DNA of 64,000 nt, from contig SVAU01000001.1 of the NCBI GenBank assembly GCA_015059245.1, positions 133,571 through 197,570 of the forward strand, given 5' to 3'. The notes under the pieces are model-generated. The model worked only from the letters and a program-made list of their open reading frames with translations, had not been told where the DNA came from and did not search any database. Made by a program: the position numbers and the translations under genes. This document shows, one piece after another, positions 25,709-34,992 of the stretch; within the stretch, counting starts at the first letter, position 1; the number at the start of each line of letters is the position of its first letter. Source of the DNA: Bacillota bacterium. GTDB lineage: Bacteria; Bacillota_I; Bacilli_A; RF39; UBA660.

Positions 25709-26794
25709 ATGAAAAAGAAAATTTTAATTATAGTTATCGCTATATTTTCTTTTTTTGTAATAGCTTGTGGTTGTTTACTTGGTTTTTATAATTCTTCTTT
25801 AGAAGCTAGAGAAACTGATAAAGACAAAGTAAGAGTAGTTCAATTTACTGTAGAAAATGGAGCAACTGCTACTCAAGTAGTTGATTCATTATATGAACAG
25901 AAGCTTATAAGAAATAAATATACTGCTCGTATATTCGTTAGATTAAATGATGGATATCTAATGCAAGCAGGTGTTTATGAATTAAATGATGGTATGTCTT
26001 TTAGAGAAATACTACATAAAATAGATGAAGGTAAAGTAATAGATAATAGTATTAGTGTTACTTTTGTTGAAGGTAAAAGAATTACTAATTATGTTAAAGT
26101 TATTAATAAAAACTTTGGATATAGTGAAGATGAAATACTAAAAACTTTAAGTGATAAAGTTTATTTACAAGAACTAATTGATAAGTACTGGTTCTTGACT
26201 GAAGATATATTAAATGATAAATTATATTATGCACTTGAGGGATATTTAGCTCCTAATACATACTTCTTTAGAGAAGATGCTAGTATAAAAGAAATAATAG
26301 AAAAATTATTAGATACTACTAGTATAGAATTAGAAAAAGTTAAAGATAAAATACAATCAAGTGAATACAGTATACATGAAATGCTTACTATGGCTTCTAT
26401 TGTTGAATTAGAAGGAGCTAATAGTGATGATAGAAAAGGTGTAGCTGGTGTATTCTATAATAGATTACAAAATGGTTGGAGTTTAGGCAGTGACGTAACT
26501 ACATATTATGCAGAACAAATTGAGATGAGTGATAGAGACTTATATCAAAAAGAACTTGATGAAGTAAATGATTATAATACTCGTCCAGCTGCTATGGCAG
26601 GTAAATTACCTATAGGTCCTATTTGTAATCCAGGAGTAGAAAGTATAAAAGCTGCAATAGAACCAGAAGAACATGATTATTTCTTCTTTGTTGCAGATAA
26701 GTATAAGAAAACATACTTTACTAAGACTAATAGCGAACATGTTGCTATAATCAATAAACTTAAAAGAGAAGGATTATGGTATACATATGAATAA
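25709..26794 (+). CDS. mltG: Endolytic murein transglycosylase MltG (YceG-like)
   Basis: A membrane-anchored lytic transglycosylase that ends or trims nascent peptidoglycan strands, 361 residues. It has one N-terminal membrane helix (4-24), a LysM-like subdomain (VENGATATQVVDSL) and the YceG catalytic domain. The catalytic Glu is in ASIVELEGANSDDR, and VFYNRLQNGWSLGSDVT, YNTR and LPIGPICNPG follow. All signature elements are present. It follows yrzB in the conserved operon. Confidence 0.95.
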   Translation: MKKKILIIVIAIFSFFVIACGCLLGFYNSSLEARETDKDKVRVVQFTVENGATATQVVDSLYEQKLIRNKYTARIFVRLNDGYLMQAGVYELNDGMSFREILHKIDEGKVIDNSISVTFVEGKRITNYVKVINKNFGYSEDEILKTLSDKVYLQELIDKYWFLTEDILNDKLYYALEGYLAPNTYFFREDASIKEIIEKLLDTTSIELEKVKDKIQSSEYSIHEMLTMASIVELEGANSDDRKGVAGVFYNRLQNGWSLGSDVTTYYAEQIEMSDRDLYQKELDEVNDYNTRPAAMAGKLPIGPICNPGVESIKAAIEPEEHDYFFFVADKYKKTYFTKTNSEHVAIINKLKREGLWYTYE

Positions 26795-26803
26795 GGTGAG
26801 TAA

Positions 26804-27397
26804 ATGAAAGAATTAATTTTAGAAATGGAAGAATATGCGAAAGAGCATAATGTTCCAATAATTGAGAAAGAATCTATAGCTTTTATTATTAAATTTATTA
26901 AAGCTAACAATATTAAAGAAATACTAGAAATAGGTAGTGCTATTGGGTATTCTGCAATACTTATGGCTTCTGTAAATGATGATATTAAACTAACTACTAT
27001 TGAAAGAGACGAAGTTAGATACATGGAATGTCTTAAGAATGTTAAAAAATGTAACATGCAAGATAGAATCAATGTAGTATATCAAGATGCTTTAGAAGTT
27101 AATTTATCTGGTGTAGCTTATGATTTAATATTCATAGATGCTGCTAAAGGACAATATACTAAGTTCTTTGAGAAATATAAATATTTCTTAAAACCTGGTG
27201 GTGTAATTATTTCAGATAACTTAAAATTCCATGGACATGTTGGTAATAGAGAAAATATAGCTAATAGAAATCTAAAACAATTAGTAGGTAAAATAGAAAA
27301 TTACATAGATTTTCTTAAAGAAAATGAAGAATTTGAAACTAAATTTTATGATGTTGGAGACGGCTTATCTGTAAGCATTAGAAAAAATGATATCTAA
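26804..27397 (+). CDS. trmR: tRNA 5-hydroxyuridine methyltransferase TrmR (YrrM-like)
   Basis: A class I SAM-dependent O-methyltransferase of the YrrM type, 197 residues. In B. subtilis TrmR methylates 5-hydroxyuridine at wobble position 34 of tRNA to 5-methoxyuridine. Motif I is ILEIGSAIGYSAI, the acidic turn is TIERD, and FIDAAKGQYTKFFE and GGVIISDNLKFHG line the metal/SAM site. It lies directly before the two U32 genes that make the hydroxyl group, so the pathway is intact. It overlaps trhP1 by 11 bases. Confidence 0.92.
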   Translation: MKELILEMEEYAKEHNVPIIEKESIAFIIKFIKANNIKEILEIGSAIGYSAILMASVNDDIKLTTIERDEVRYMECLKNVKKCNMQDRINVVYQDALEVNLSGVAYDLIFIDAAKGQYTKFFEKYKYFLKPGGVIISDNLKFHGHVGNRENIANRNLKQLVGKIENYIDFLKENEEFETKFYDVGDGLSVSIRKNDI

Positions 27398-28190
27398 TAT
27401 ACTTATTTATGTAGATGATATTAATCATATAGATGATTATAGAAAAGCAGGAGTATCTGCTTTTCTTTTTGCTTTAGAAGGATATAGTGTTGGTTATAAT
27501 ACTTATACTTTAGAAAGTATTAATAATAATGAAGTTTCAAATAAATATGTAATGATAAATAGGGTACTTGATTGTGAATCAGTAGATAATTTAAAAGAAG
27601 TTTTACCTAAACTTACTAATGTTAAAGGTATAGTTTATGAAGATATAGCTGTATATAATCTAGTTAAAGATTTAGGACTTAATTTAGAAATGATTTTTTA
27701 TCAAAATCATTTTGGTACTAATAGTAATTCTGTTAATTTTTGGTTAGATAGAGTAGATAGTATGTTTATTAGTAATGAGATTACTAAAGAAGAAATTAGT
27801 ACTATTGTAAGTAATGCAAGTAAAGAAGTTGTACTACATTTATTCGGGTTTAATCAAGTAATGTATAGTAGAAGAAAGTTATTATCTAACTGGAGTGAAT
27901 TCTTTGATATTGATAAAAAGAATACTAATTTACTTACTGATAGAGCTACTAAAGTACAATTTAGAGCTATGGAAAATGAATATGGTACAGTTATGTATTC
28001 AGGTAAAATATTTAATGGTAAAGAATTATTAGGTTTAAGTAATGTTAAATATTACTATGTTAATCCTACTATGATAGAACATGATGTAGTAATGGATTTC
28101 TTAACTAATAATGATCATAATAGTGATATAGAAGATAATGGTTTCTTAGATAAAGAAACTATCTATAAATTGAAAGAGAGGAACAAATAA
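27387..28190 (+). CDS. trhP1: tRNA U34 hydroxylation protein TrhP1 (YrrN-like, U32 family)
   Basis: A 267-residue, diverged U32-family protein in the position of B. subtilis yrrN (trhP1). The U32-type TIM-barrel pattern is visible (GVSAFLFALEGYSVGY, LKGIVYEDIAVYNLVKDLGL, HLFGFNQVMYSRRKLLSNW). The cysteine cluster of the longer partner is lacking, as expected for the short subunit. It is thought to act with TrhP2 in prephenate-dependent tRNA hydroxylation. It overlaps both neighbours. Confidence 0.82.
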   Translation: MISNILIYVDDINHIDDYRKAGVSAFLFALEGYSVGYNTYTLESINNNEVSNKYVMINRVLDCESVDNLKEVLPKLTNVKGIVYEDIAVYNLVKDLGLNLEMIFYQNHFGTNSNSVNFWLDRVDSMFISNEITKEEISTIVSNASKEVVLHLFGFNQVMYSRRKLLSNWSEFFDIDKKNTNLLTDRATKVQFRAMENEYGTVMYSGKIFNGKELLGLSNVKYYYVNPTMIEHDVVMDFLTNNDHNSDIEDNGFLDKETIYKLKERNK

Positions 28191-29395
28191 TGGGTGTTTT
28201 AGAATTACTTGCTCCTTCTGGAGATTTAGAAAGATTAAAGATTGCTTGTTTATATGGTGCTGATGCCGTATATATAGGTGGTCAAAACTTTAGTTTAAGA
28301 GCTAATGCATTAAATTTTAGTTTAGAAGATATAGAAGAAGCTGTTAAATATGCTCATTCTTTAAATAAGAAAGTATATGTGACAGTAAATATTGTATTTC
28401 ATGATAAAGATTTAACTGGAGTAGAAGATTACTTAAAAGAATTAGATAGAATAGGTGTAGATGCTATTATAGTAAGTGATGTAGTTATAATGGATTTATG
28501 GAAGAAATTAAACCTAAAATTAGAACTACATGTTAGTACACAAGCTTCTTCATTAAATCATGAAGTAGTTAAGTTTTATAAAGACTTAGGTGCTACCAGA
28601 GTAGTATTAGCTAGAGAAGCTTCTAGAGAAGATATAAAACGTATTAAAGATGAAACTGGTGTAGAATTAGAATGCTTTGTACATGGTGCTATGTGTACTA
28701 GTATAAGTGGTAGATGTGTATTATCCAACTATGCTACTAATAGAGACAGTAATAGAGGTGGATGTGCTCAAGTATGTAGATTTGTATTTGATGCAGATAA
28801 TACTGATAAGATATTTAGTATGACTCCAAAAGATTTAAATATGATTTCTAATATAGAAGAAATGATTAAAATAGGAGTTAATTCTTTTAAAGTAGAAGGT
28901 AGAATGAGATCTGTTTATTATATTGCTACTGTTATAAATGTATATAGACATCTAATTGACAAAATTGTTAATAAAACTTTAGATGATGCATATACTAAGT
29001 ATAGTCTAAGTGTACTTAATAGATGTGCAAACAGAGATAGTATAGAACAATTTTTCAATGGGTTACCAGGTGTTAACGAACAATATTTCCTAAGTGATAG
29101 AGATGAAGTAAGTAATAAAGATTTCTTAGGAATTGTTGATTCATATGATAGTGAAACTGGTATAGTTACATTAGAACAACGTAATTATTTTAAACCAGGT
29201 GATGTAGTTGAATTCTTTGGTCCTAACTTGGAACCACTTACGTTTACAATCCCTGAAAATATAATGGATAAGGAAGGAAATTTAATAGAAGTAGCTAATC
29301 ATCCAAAGATGATTGTTAAGTTCAAAGTACCTTTTAAATTATGCCAATATGATATGATGCGTATAAAAGTGTTTGACATTTCAGATTTTTTATAG
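28190..29395 (+). CDS. trhP2: tRNA U34 hydroxylation protein TrhP2 (YrrO-like, U32 family)
   Basis: A 401-residue U32-family protein, formerly called collagenase-like peptidase. TrhP/TrhO-type enzymes introduce the 5-hydroxyl of wobble uridine in tRNA. It begins ELLAPSGDLERLKIACLYGADAVYIGG and carries the family signature ECFVHGAMCTSISGRCVLS followed by GGCAQVCR, whose cysteines bind an iron-sulfur cluster in the family. It overlaps trhP1 (TAATG). trmR downstream chemistry is encoded just upstream. Confidence 0.94.
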   Translation: MGVLELLAPSGDLERLKIACLYGADAVYIGGQNFSLRANALNFSLEDIEEAVKYAHSLNKKVYVTVNIVFHDKDLTGVEDYLKELDRIGVDAIIVSDVVIMDLWKKLNLKLELHVSTQASSLNHEVVKFYKDLGATRVVLAREASREDIKRIKDETGVELECFVHGAMCTSISGRCVLSNYATNRDSNRGGCAQVCRFVFDADNTDKIFSMTPKDLNMISNIEEMIKIGVNSFKVEGRMRSVYYIATVINVYRHLIDKIVNKTLDDAYTKYSLSVLNRCANRDSIEQFFNGLPGVNEQYFLSDRDEVSNKDFLGIVDSYDSETGIVTLEQRNYFKPGDVVEFFGPNLEPLTFTIPENIMDKEGNLIEVANHPKMIVKFKVPFKLCQYDMMRIKVFDISDFL

Positions 29396-29433
29396 TATTC
29401 TTAGGAAGATGTTTTTTGAAGGAGATGCTTGTT

Positions 29434-29901
29434 ATGGCAAATAATGAAATTCTATTAACTGCAAAAGGGTTTGCAGAGTTGGAAGAAGAATTAAACGAAC
29501 TAAGAACTACAAAAAGGGAAGAGAATATTCAAGCTATTAAAGAAGCTAGAAGTCATGGCGATCTATCTGAGAATTCAGAATACGATGCTGCTAGAGATGA
29601 GCAAGCTAAAATTGAAGCTAGAATACAAGAATTAGAATATAAATTAGAACATGCTACTATTATCGACAATAAAGGTTCAGATACAGTTAATGTTGGTAGT
29701 AATGTAACAATTCTATATGTAGACGATGAAGAAGAAGATACATATAGTATTGTAGGATCACTTGAAGCTGATCCATTTGAAAACAAAGTTAGTAATGAAT
29801 CACCTATCGGAGCTGCTTTAATTGGTAGTAAAGTAGGGGATGTTATTAGCGTTGAAGGACCTAATGGTTCATATGATATAAAAGTACTTAAGATTGCTTA
29901 A
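29434..29901 (+). CDS. greA: Transcript cleavage factor GreA
   Basis: Releases arrested RNA polymerase by stimulating transcript cleavage; 155 residues. N-terminal coiled coil contains LTAKGFAELEEELNELR, with the acidic tip at HGDLSENSEYDAARDEQ. The C-terminal FKBP-like domain has VGSNVTILYVDDEEEDTYSIVGS and SPIGAALIGSKVGDVI. The frame opens at TTG 29416, but AAGGAG at 29419-29424 fits ATG 29434, which gives the family-like MANNEILLT. Confidence 0.97.
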   Translation: MANNEILLTAKGFAELEEELNELRTTKREENIQAIKEARSHGDLSENSEYDAARDEQAKIEARIQELEYKLEHATIIDNKGSDTVNVGSNVTILYVDDEEEDTYSIVGSLEADPFENKVSNESPIGAALIGSKVGDVISVEGPNGSYDIKVLKIA

Positions 29902-29917
29902 TCTTAAGACTTTTTTT
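29887..29917 (+). terminator. Intrinsic terminator overlapping the greA stop
   Basis: A 9-bp stem (29887-29895 with 29900-29908), loop GCTT, then AC and seven T. It ends the ireB-to-greA operon. Confidence 0.85.
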
Positions 29918-29987
29918 ATTTGTTGGTGTTATTGAAAAATTCTATACTTTATTATATAATTTTTATGATAGTAAGGTAGTGGGATTT

Positions 29988-32390
29988 ATGAAAAATATTA
30001 AATACTTTTTATTTAGTATGCTATGTATTTTTGTTAGTTCAATAGTATTTGCTAAAGATGAAATAACTATTGAAAAAATGATTCCAGTATATGATGAAAA
30101 TAGTGGTGTTATCGTATCTGAAGAAAATGGAATACATAGTGTTGTCTTTAACGATAAGGATCAAAATGTTAAATATAATATTGTGTTAAAGAATAATGCT
30201 AAAAGAGATATTTCATTAAAAGATATTGTTTTACCAGAATCTCCTGAAGAGTTTTTTAAGTATGAATTTGTTGGTATAGATGAAAATACAATATTGGAAC
30301 CTAATTCAACTGAAGAAGTTGTATTATCTTTAGAAACTGTTAAAACTGAAGGTTGGGGTCGTAACTTTACTTTAGATCTAACTAATAAAGTTGAAGTATT
30401 GGATAATGTAGTGAATCCTAATACAAGTGCACAAGAACTTATCGTACTTTTTGTTTCAATAACTTTTATAACAGGTATTGTAACTATTTGGTTGAAAAAT
30501 AGAAAAGTATCAAGATATGTAGTGTTAGTAGTTATGTTTGGTTCTTTAATGAGTGTTACTAAAGCAAAAGATCCAATAATATTACCAATTAAGTTGAATG
30601 TTAGTTATGAATCGAAAAATATTATGGAACCAACAAAAGATGATGCGGGAAATACAATAGATTATTGGCAATATGCTTCCAAAATTAAAAACTTTTATAT
30701 TGAAAATTCAATTCGTGAAATAAATGAGTATGCATATAAATTTGACGTGTCAGACCAAAAAAATGAAAGGGTAATAGCATATTTAATAACTAATAAAGAT
30801 GACGTGAATTATTATGACTTATATTTACAAGCAGATGGAATTATTTACATAAACACCAATGCAAGAAATTATTTCGCTGGTATGAGTAAATTAGATTTAA
30901 TAGAAAACATAGAAGGTTTAGATACAAGCAATGTAACTGATATGTATTGTATGTTTTGTAGTACTGGATATGATAGTACGATTTTTACCCTCGATTTAAG
31001 TAACTTTGACACAAGCAAGGTTACTGATATGAGTAATATGTTTTATCAAACAGGTAAAAATAGTACTGTGTTTAGTCTTAATTTAAGTAGCTTTGACACA
31101 GGAAATGTAACTAATATGAATTCTATGTTCTATAGAACGGGTTATAGTAATCCGAACTTCACACTTGATTTAAGAAACTTTGATACAAGTAATGTAACCA
31201 GTATGCATCAAATGTTTAATTATACAGGTTATAATAGTACCAATCTAACGCTAGACTTAAGTAATTTTGATACAAGCAATGTAACGAATATGAGTGCTAT
31301 GTTTGCTAATACAGGCTATAATAGCACAAATCTGACGCTAGACTTAAGTAATTTTGATACAAGCAATGTAACGAATATGAGTACTATATTTTATCAAACA
31401 GGGTACAATAGTATGGATTTAACACTTGATTTAAGCAGTTTTGATACAAGCAATGTAACAAATATGAACAGGATGTTTTATCAAACAGGTTCCAACAGTA
31501 CGAATTTTACACTAGACTTAAGTAATATTGATACAAGCAATGTCACTACAATGAAGGAAATGTTTTATCAAACAGGCCAAAATAATACAACTTTTACATT
31601 AGATATAAGTAATTTCGAACCAAAAAATGTAACTGATATGAGCTTTATGTTCTATGAAACAGGTTCTAGTAATCCGAACTTCACACTTGATTTAAGTAAT
31701 TTTGATACAAGCAATGTAACTAATATGAGTTATATGTTTTATGGAACAGGTCAAAGCAATCCGAACTTCACACTTGATTTAAGTAGCTTTGATACAAGTA
31801 AAGTAACAGATATGAGTTTTATGTTCACTAGAATAGGTTATAGTAATCCAAACTTCACACTTGATTTAAGTAATTTTGATACAAGCAATGTAACTAATAT
31901 GAGAAATATGTTTAATTATACAGGTTATAATAGTACCAATCTAACGCTAGACTTAAGTAATTTTGATACAAGCAATGTTACTAATATGGCAGCTATGTTC
32001 CAATATACAGGTTTTAATAGCACAAATCTAACTATAAACTTAAGTAGCTTTGATACGAGTAATGTAACTGATATGAGTTATATGTTTCAATATATAGGTT
32101 CAAATAGTACCAATCTAACGCTAGACTTAAGTAACCTTGATACTAGCAATGTAACTAATATGAGAAATATGTTTTGGAGTGCTGGCTCCAATAGTAATAA
32201 ATTTGAAACCACAATGACAATTAGAAATCCAAATACATCTATGTACACTGGGATGTTTAAATATGCAACAACTAAAACAGGTTCAAAAATAACGTTAAAC
32301 TATACAAGTGCAACCAGTTCATTAGTAGACAAAATGATAGCTACTAAATCATCAAACTCTAATGTAGTTAAAGGTGTACAAGTTGATTAA
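29988..32390 (+). CDS. Surface protein with BspA-type (DUF285) repeats and membrane hairpin
   Basis: An 800-residue exported protein. A signal peptide (1-22, cut after VFA) leads to a beta domain of about 120 residues. Then comes a membrane helix (about 145-168), a short basic loop (KNRKVSR) and a second hydrophobic helix (about 175-190) ending in a signal-like SVTKAKDP. From about residue 311, fifteen tandem 29-residue units of the type LDLSNFDTSNVTNMSYMF fill the rest; this is the DUF285/BspA leucine-rich fold known from surface proteins of gut and mycoplasmal Firmicutes. The double anchor would place both domains outside the cell. The gene may be a fusion of two exported proteins. Codon use in the repeats differs slightly from the neighbours. 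Confidence 0.88.
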   Translation: MKNIKYFLFSMLCIFVSSIVFAKDEITIEKMIPVYDENSGVIVSEENGIHSVVFNDKDQNVKYNIVLKNNAKRDISLKDIVLPESPEEFFKYEFVGIDENTILEPNSTEEVVLSLETVKTEGWGRNFTLDLTNKVEVLDNVVNPNTSAQELIVLFVSITFITGIVTIWLKNRKVSRYVVLVVMFGSLMSVTKAKDPIILPIKLNVSYESKNIMEPTKDDAGNTIDYWQYASKIKNFYIENSIREINEYAYKFDVSDQKNERVIAYLITNKDDVNYYDLYLQADGIIYINTNARNYFAGMSKLDLIENIEGLDTSNVTDMYCMFCSTGYDSTIFTLDLSNFDTSKVTDMSNMFYQTGKNSTVFSLNLSSFDTGNVTNMNSMFYRTGYSNPNFTLDLRNFDTSNVTSMHQMFNYTGYNSTNLTLDLSNFDTSNVTNMSAMFANTGYNSTNLTLDLSNFDTSNVTNMSTIFYQTGYNSMDLTLDLSSFDTSNVTNMNRMFYQTGSNSTNFTLDLSNIDTSNVTTMKEMFYQTGQNNTTFTLDISNFEPKNVTDMSFMFYETGSSNPNFTLDLSNFDTSNVTNMSYMFYGTGQSNPNFTLDLSSFDTSKVTDMSFMFTRIGYSNPNFTLDLSNFDTSNVTNMRNMFNYTGYNSTNLTLDLSNFDTSNVTNMAAMFQYTGFNSTNLTINLSSFDTSNVTDMSYMFQYIGSNSTNLTLDLSNLDTSNVTNMRNMFWSAGSNSNKFETTMTIRNPNTSMYTGMFKYATTKTGSKITLNYTSATSSLVDKMIATKSSNSNVVKGVQVD
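30921..32205 (+). repeat. Tandem 87-bp coding repeat array
   Basis: About fifteen in-frame copies of an 87-bp unit, each encoding one BspA-type repeat. Adjacent copies such as those beginning at 31251 and 31338 are nearly identical over long stretches. Unit number is likely to vary by recombination or slippage without frameshift. Confidence 0.9.
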
Positions 32391-32474
32391 GAAAGGACTT
32401 AGAAATAAGTCTTTTTTTATTGATAAACTAAGGAATATTAGGTATAATATTGAATGTTGAAGGAGAAGTGGAAA

Positions 32475-33716
32475 ATGAAAAATGTACACGATATAGAAAT
32501 AGAAATCAAAGGTAAAGATTGGGATCAAATTCTAGATGCTGCTTTCCAAAAAAGAGTTAAAGATACTAATATCGATGGATTTAGAAAAGGTAAATGTCCT
32601 AAAAATGTTTATCTACAAAAATTCGGTGTTGAATCTTTATACATGGATGCTGTAGATGTAGCTGCTGGTAAAGCTTATACAGAAGCATTAAAGAAAAATG
32701 AATTAGTTCCAGTTTGTGAACCTAAGATGGATGTTAAAGAAATTGATAAAGATCATATCAAATTCGTATTTACAATAATTACTAAACCAGAATTAAAATT
32801 AGGTAAATACAAAGACTTAGGAATTAAGAAAGATGCTGTTAAAGTAACTAAAGCTGAAATTGAAGAAGAAGTTGCTAGATTAGCTTCTAGATTTGCTGAA
32901 ATCGTAGTTAAAGAAGAAGGTAAAGTAGAAGAAGGAAATACAGCTGTTATTGATTTTGAAGGTTATGTAGATGGAGAAAAATTAGACGGTGGTACTGGTG
33001 CTAATTATCCATTAGAAATTGGTTCTCATACATTCATTCCTGGATTCGAAGAAGGAATCGTTGGTATGGAAATTGGTGAAACTAAAACATTAAACTTAAA
33101 ATTCCCTGAAGAATATACACCAGAACTAGCTGGTAAAGAAGTTAAGTTCGATGTTACTCTAAGAGAAATCAAAGAAAGAGTTTTACCTGAACTAAATGAA
33201 GAATTCTATCAAGACTTAGGATTCGAAGATGTTAAGACTGAAAAAGAATTTAACGACGAAGTTAAGAAAATGATAGAAGCTAGAAAAGAAGAAGAAGCTA
33301 AAAATAAATACTTAGATGATGTATTAGAAGCTGCTGCTAAAAATATGAAAGGTGAAATCAACGAAGAAATAATCGATGATGAAGTTCATAGAATGATACA
33401 TCAATTCGAAGAACAATTAAGAATGCAAGGTCTATCAGTAGAACAATACTTACAATTTACTGGTAATACACATGAAGACATGCATAAACAAATGGAACCT
33501 GAAGCAGAAAAAAGAGTTAAGTATCGTTACTTAATTGAAATGGTTGCTGATGAAGAAAAAATCGAAATCAGTGATGAAGATGCTGAAGCTGAAGCTGATA
33601 AAATGTCTAAAGAATATGGTGTAGAAAAAGAAGAATTCTTAAAACACTTTGGTGGACTTGAAGTTGTTAAATACGACTTAAGAATGAGAAAAGCTTTAGA
33701 AATTCTAGGTGAATAA
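32475..33716 (+). CDS. tig: Trigger factor chaperone
   Basis: Ribosome-associated chaperone and prolyl isomerase, 413 residues. The ribosome-binding signature GFRKGKCP lies at 35-42. The central FKBP domain has IDFEGYVDGEKLDGGTG and FIPGFEEGIVGM. The helical C-terminal arms complete the fold. The frame opens at ATG 32454 but AAGGAGAAG sits just inside it, so ATG 32475 (MKNVHDIEIEI) is the start. It is preceded by TATAAT near 32445. Confidence 0.97.
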   Translation: MKNVHDIEIEIKGKDWDQILDAAFQKRVKDTNIDGFRKGKCPKNVYLQKFGVESLYMDAVDVAAGKAYTEALKKNELVPVCEPKMDVKEIDKDHIKFVFTIITKPELKLGKYKDLGIKKDAVKVTKAEIEEEVARLASRFAEIVVKEEGKVEEGNTAVIDFEGYVDGEKLDGGTGANYPLEIGSHTFIPGFEEGIVGMEIGETKTLNLKFPEEYTPELAGKEVKFDVTLREIKERVLPELNEEFYQDLGFEDVKTEKEFNDEVKKMIEARKEEEAKNKYLDDVLEAAAKNMKGEINEEIIDDEVHRMIHQFEEQLRMQGLSVEQYLQFTGNTHEDMHKQMEPEAEKRVKYRYLIEMVADEEKIEISDEDAEAEADKMSKEYGVEKEEFLKHFGGLEVVKYDLRMRKALEILGE

Positions 33717-33719
33717 TTT

Positions 33720-33749
33720 AAGTGATTGATAATTCAATCACTTTTTTTA
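33720..33749 (+). terminator. Intrinsic terminator after tig
   Basis: A 9-bp stem (33720-33728 with 33735-33743) and a run of T. Confidence 0.82.
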
Positions 33750-33805
33750 TGCTATAAAATATATTTATGATATAATTGATTATAGATGATAAGGGGATAG
33801 TTAGT

Positions 33806-34804
33806 ATGGCTATTAAAAATGATCAAAAAGTTGATGAAAATGTAAAGTTTGATACTAATAAAGATGTACTAGATATAAAGAAAGAACTACCTAAGAGAAA
33901 GAGTTATAAGGTATTAGTTCTTAGTTCTTTTATTCAAAAACTTAAAGAAGATAAATTATATTTTGTATGTTTTATTATTACGATATTTGCTTTTACTGTA
34001 TTTTCTACTAGTAAGGTTAAGGAAGCAGATGGAGCTTTTACTAAGAAGGAAGATAATGTTGTAGTTAATAATAATAGTACTAGTAAAGAAGAAACTAAAG
34101 ATACTACTAAATTAGATGTTAGTGATTTTGTTGGTGTTTATGTTAAGAGTTATACTTTAGATAAGAGTATTAAGTATGATGATACTTGTGAAGTTAGTAA
34201 GTATGATTTTGTTTATGAGGTTAAGAAGGATAATACTATACTTCGTTATATCGTAAATGAGTGCTTTGGTAAGGTTTTATTAAGTTCTGATAAGTTAGAG
34301 TATATTGGTACTGGAAATAGCCGTAATATCGGCTCTAAAAGGGCTATTTATGTGTTTAATGGTAATAAGTTAAGTGAAGTAGATGGTTTAACTTATGTTA
34401 AGAATAATAAATATGATCTTAGTGGAGAAAGTATTAACTTAGTTAATAGTAAATTTAATTTTTATGGAGATAAGTTTATTGTTTTAAATAATAAGAGTAT
34501 GTATTATATTAATGGAGCTAAAGTAGAGTATCAGTTAGTACCTAATACATTAATGGATAAGACTATATTTAAAACTGGTAATACTTATAGATATTTTGAA
34601 TATGATACTGGAGAGACTTTAGTTTGTTATGAACCAGGTCAAATAGCTGAAGTTGGATTTCAAGATAAATTATTATATACAATATACTTATTAGAATTTG
34701 ATGAAGATACTTTATCATTTAAGGAACCTCAAATAGAAAAAGTAAGAAATAAGAGTGCTTCTTGCCAAACATTAAATGATGATTTAGCAGGTCTAAGTGA
34801 ATAA
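33806..34804 (+). CDS. Single-pass membrane protein of unknown function
   Basis: A 332-residue protein with a charged cytoplasmic N-terminus of about 50 residues, one membrane helix (LYFVCFIITIFAFTVFS) and an extracytoplasmic domain rich in Tyr, Lys and Asn. Four Cys lie outside the membrane. No family recognised. The longer frame from 33776 would overlap TGATATAAT (33768-33776), so ATG 33806 with AAGGGGA upstream is chosen. Confidence 0.72.
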   Translation: MAIKNDQKVDENVKFDTNKDVLDIKKELPKRKSYKVLVLSSFIQKLKEDKLYFVCFIITIFAFTVFSTSKVKEADGAFTKKEDNVVVNNNSTSKEETKDTTKLDVSDFVGVYVKSYTLDKSIKYDDTCEVSKYDFVYEVKKDNTILRYIVNECFGKVLLSSDKLEYIGTGNSRNIGSKRAIYVFNGNKLSEVDGLTYVKNNKYDLSGESINLVNSKFNFYGDKFIVLNNKSMYYINGAKVEYQLVPNTLMDKTIFKTGNTYRYFEYDTGETLVCYEPGQIAEVGFQDKLLYTIYLLEFDEDTLSFKEPQIEKVRNKSASCQTLNDDLAGLSE

Positions 34805-34834
34805 AAGTGTAAAGTAAAATGTCATAAATGATTA

Positions 34835-34865
34835 TTATAATCGTTATAAAATGACTTTATAATCG
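34835..34865 (+). repeat. Direct repeats upstream of lonA, possible operator
   Basis: TTATAATCG occurs at 34835-34843 and again at 34857-34865, exactly 22 bp apart (two helical turns). The first copy is inside a small palindrome GATTA-TTA-TAATC (34830-34842). It could be a regulator site of the lonA region; the regulator is unknown. Confidence 0.35.
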
Positions 34866-34925
34866 CTAAAAATGGGAGAAAAAATTATTTTCTTCTTTTT
34901 TATTTGTAAAAAAGCGTCAAACGGA

Positions 34926-34954
34926 TAGACAAAGATATTTTTAGAATATATAAT
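34926..34954 (+). promoter_or_regulatory. Promoter of lonA
   Basis: TAGACA (34926-34931), a 17-base spacer, TATAAT (34949-34954). No CIRCE-type or CtsR-type heptamer was seen around it. Confidence 0.6.
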
Positions 34955-34992
34955 AATCATTAATTGAAATTGATATCTTGAGGAGGCGAAAC

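Noticed and set aside
30921..32205. Regular repeats that at first sight recall a CRISPR array
   Set aside because: The 87-bp units are in frame, encode BspA-type repeats throughout and lack unique spacers; no cas gene is near.
34805..34992. CIRCE or CtsR heat-shock operator in front of lonA
   Set aside because: Neither the 9-9-9 CIRCE palindrome nor the CtsR heptad pair is present; only the TTATAATCG repeats were seen.
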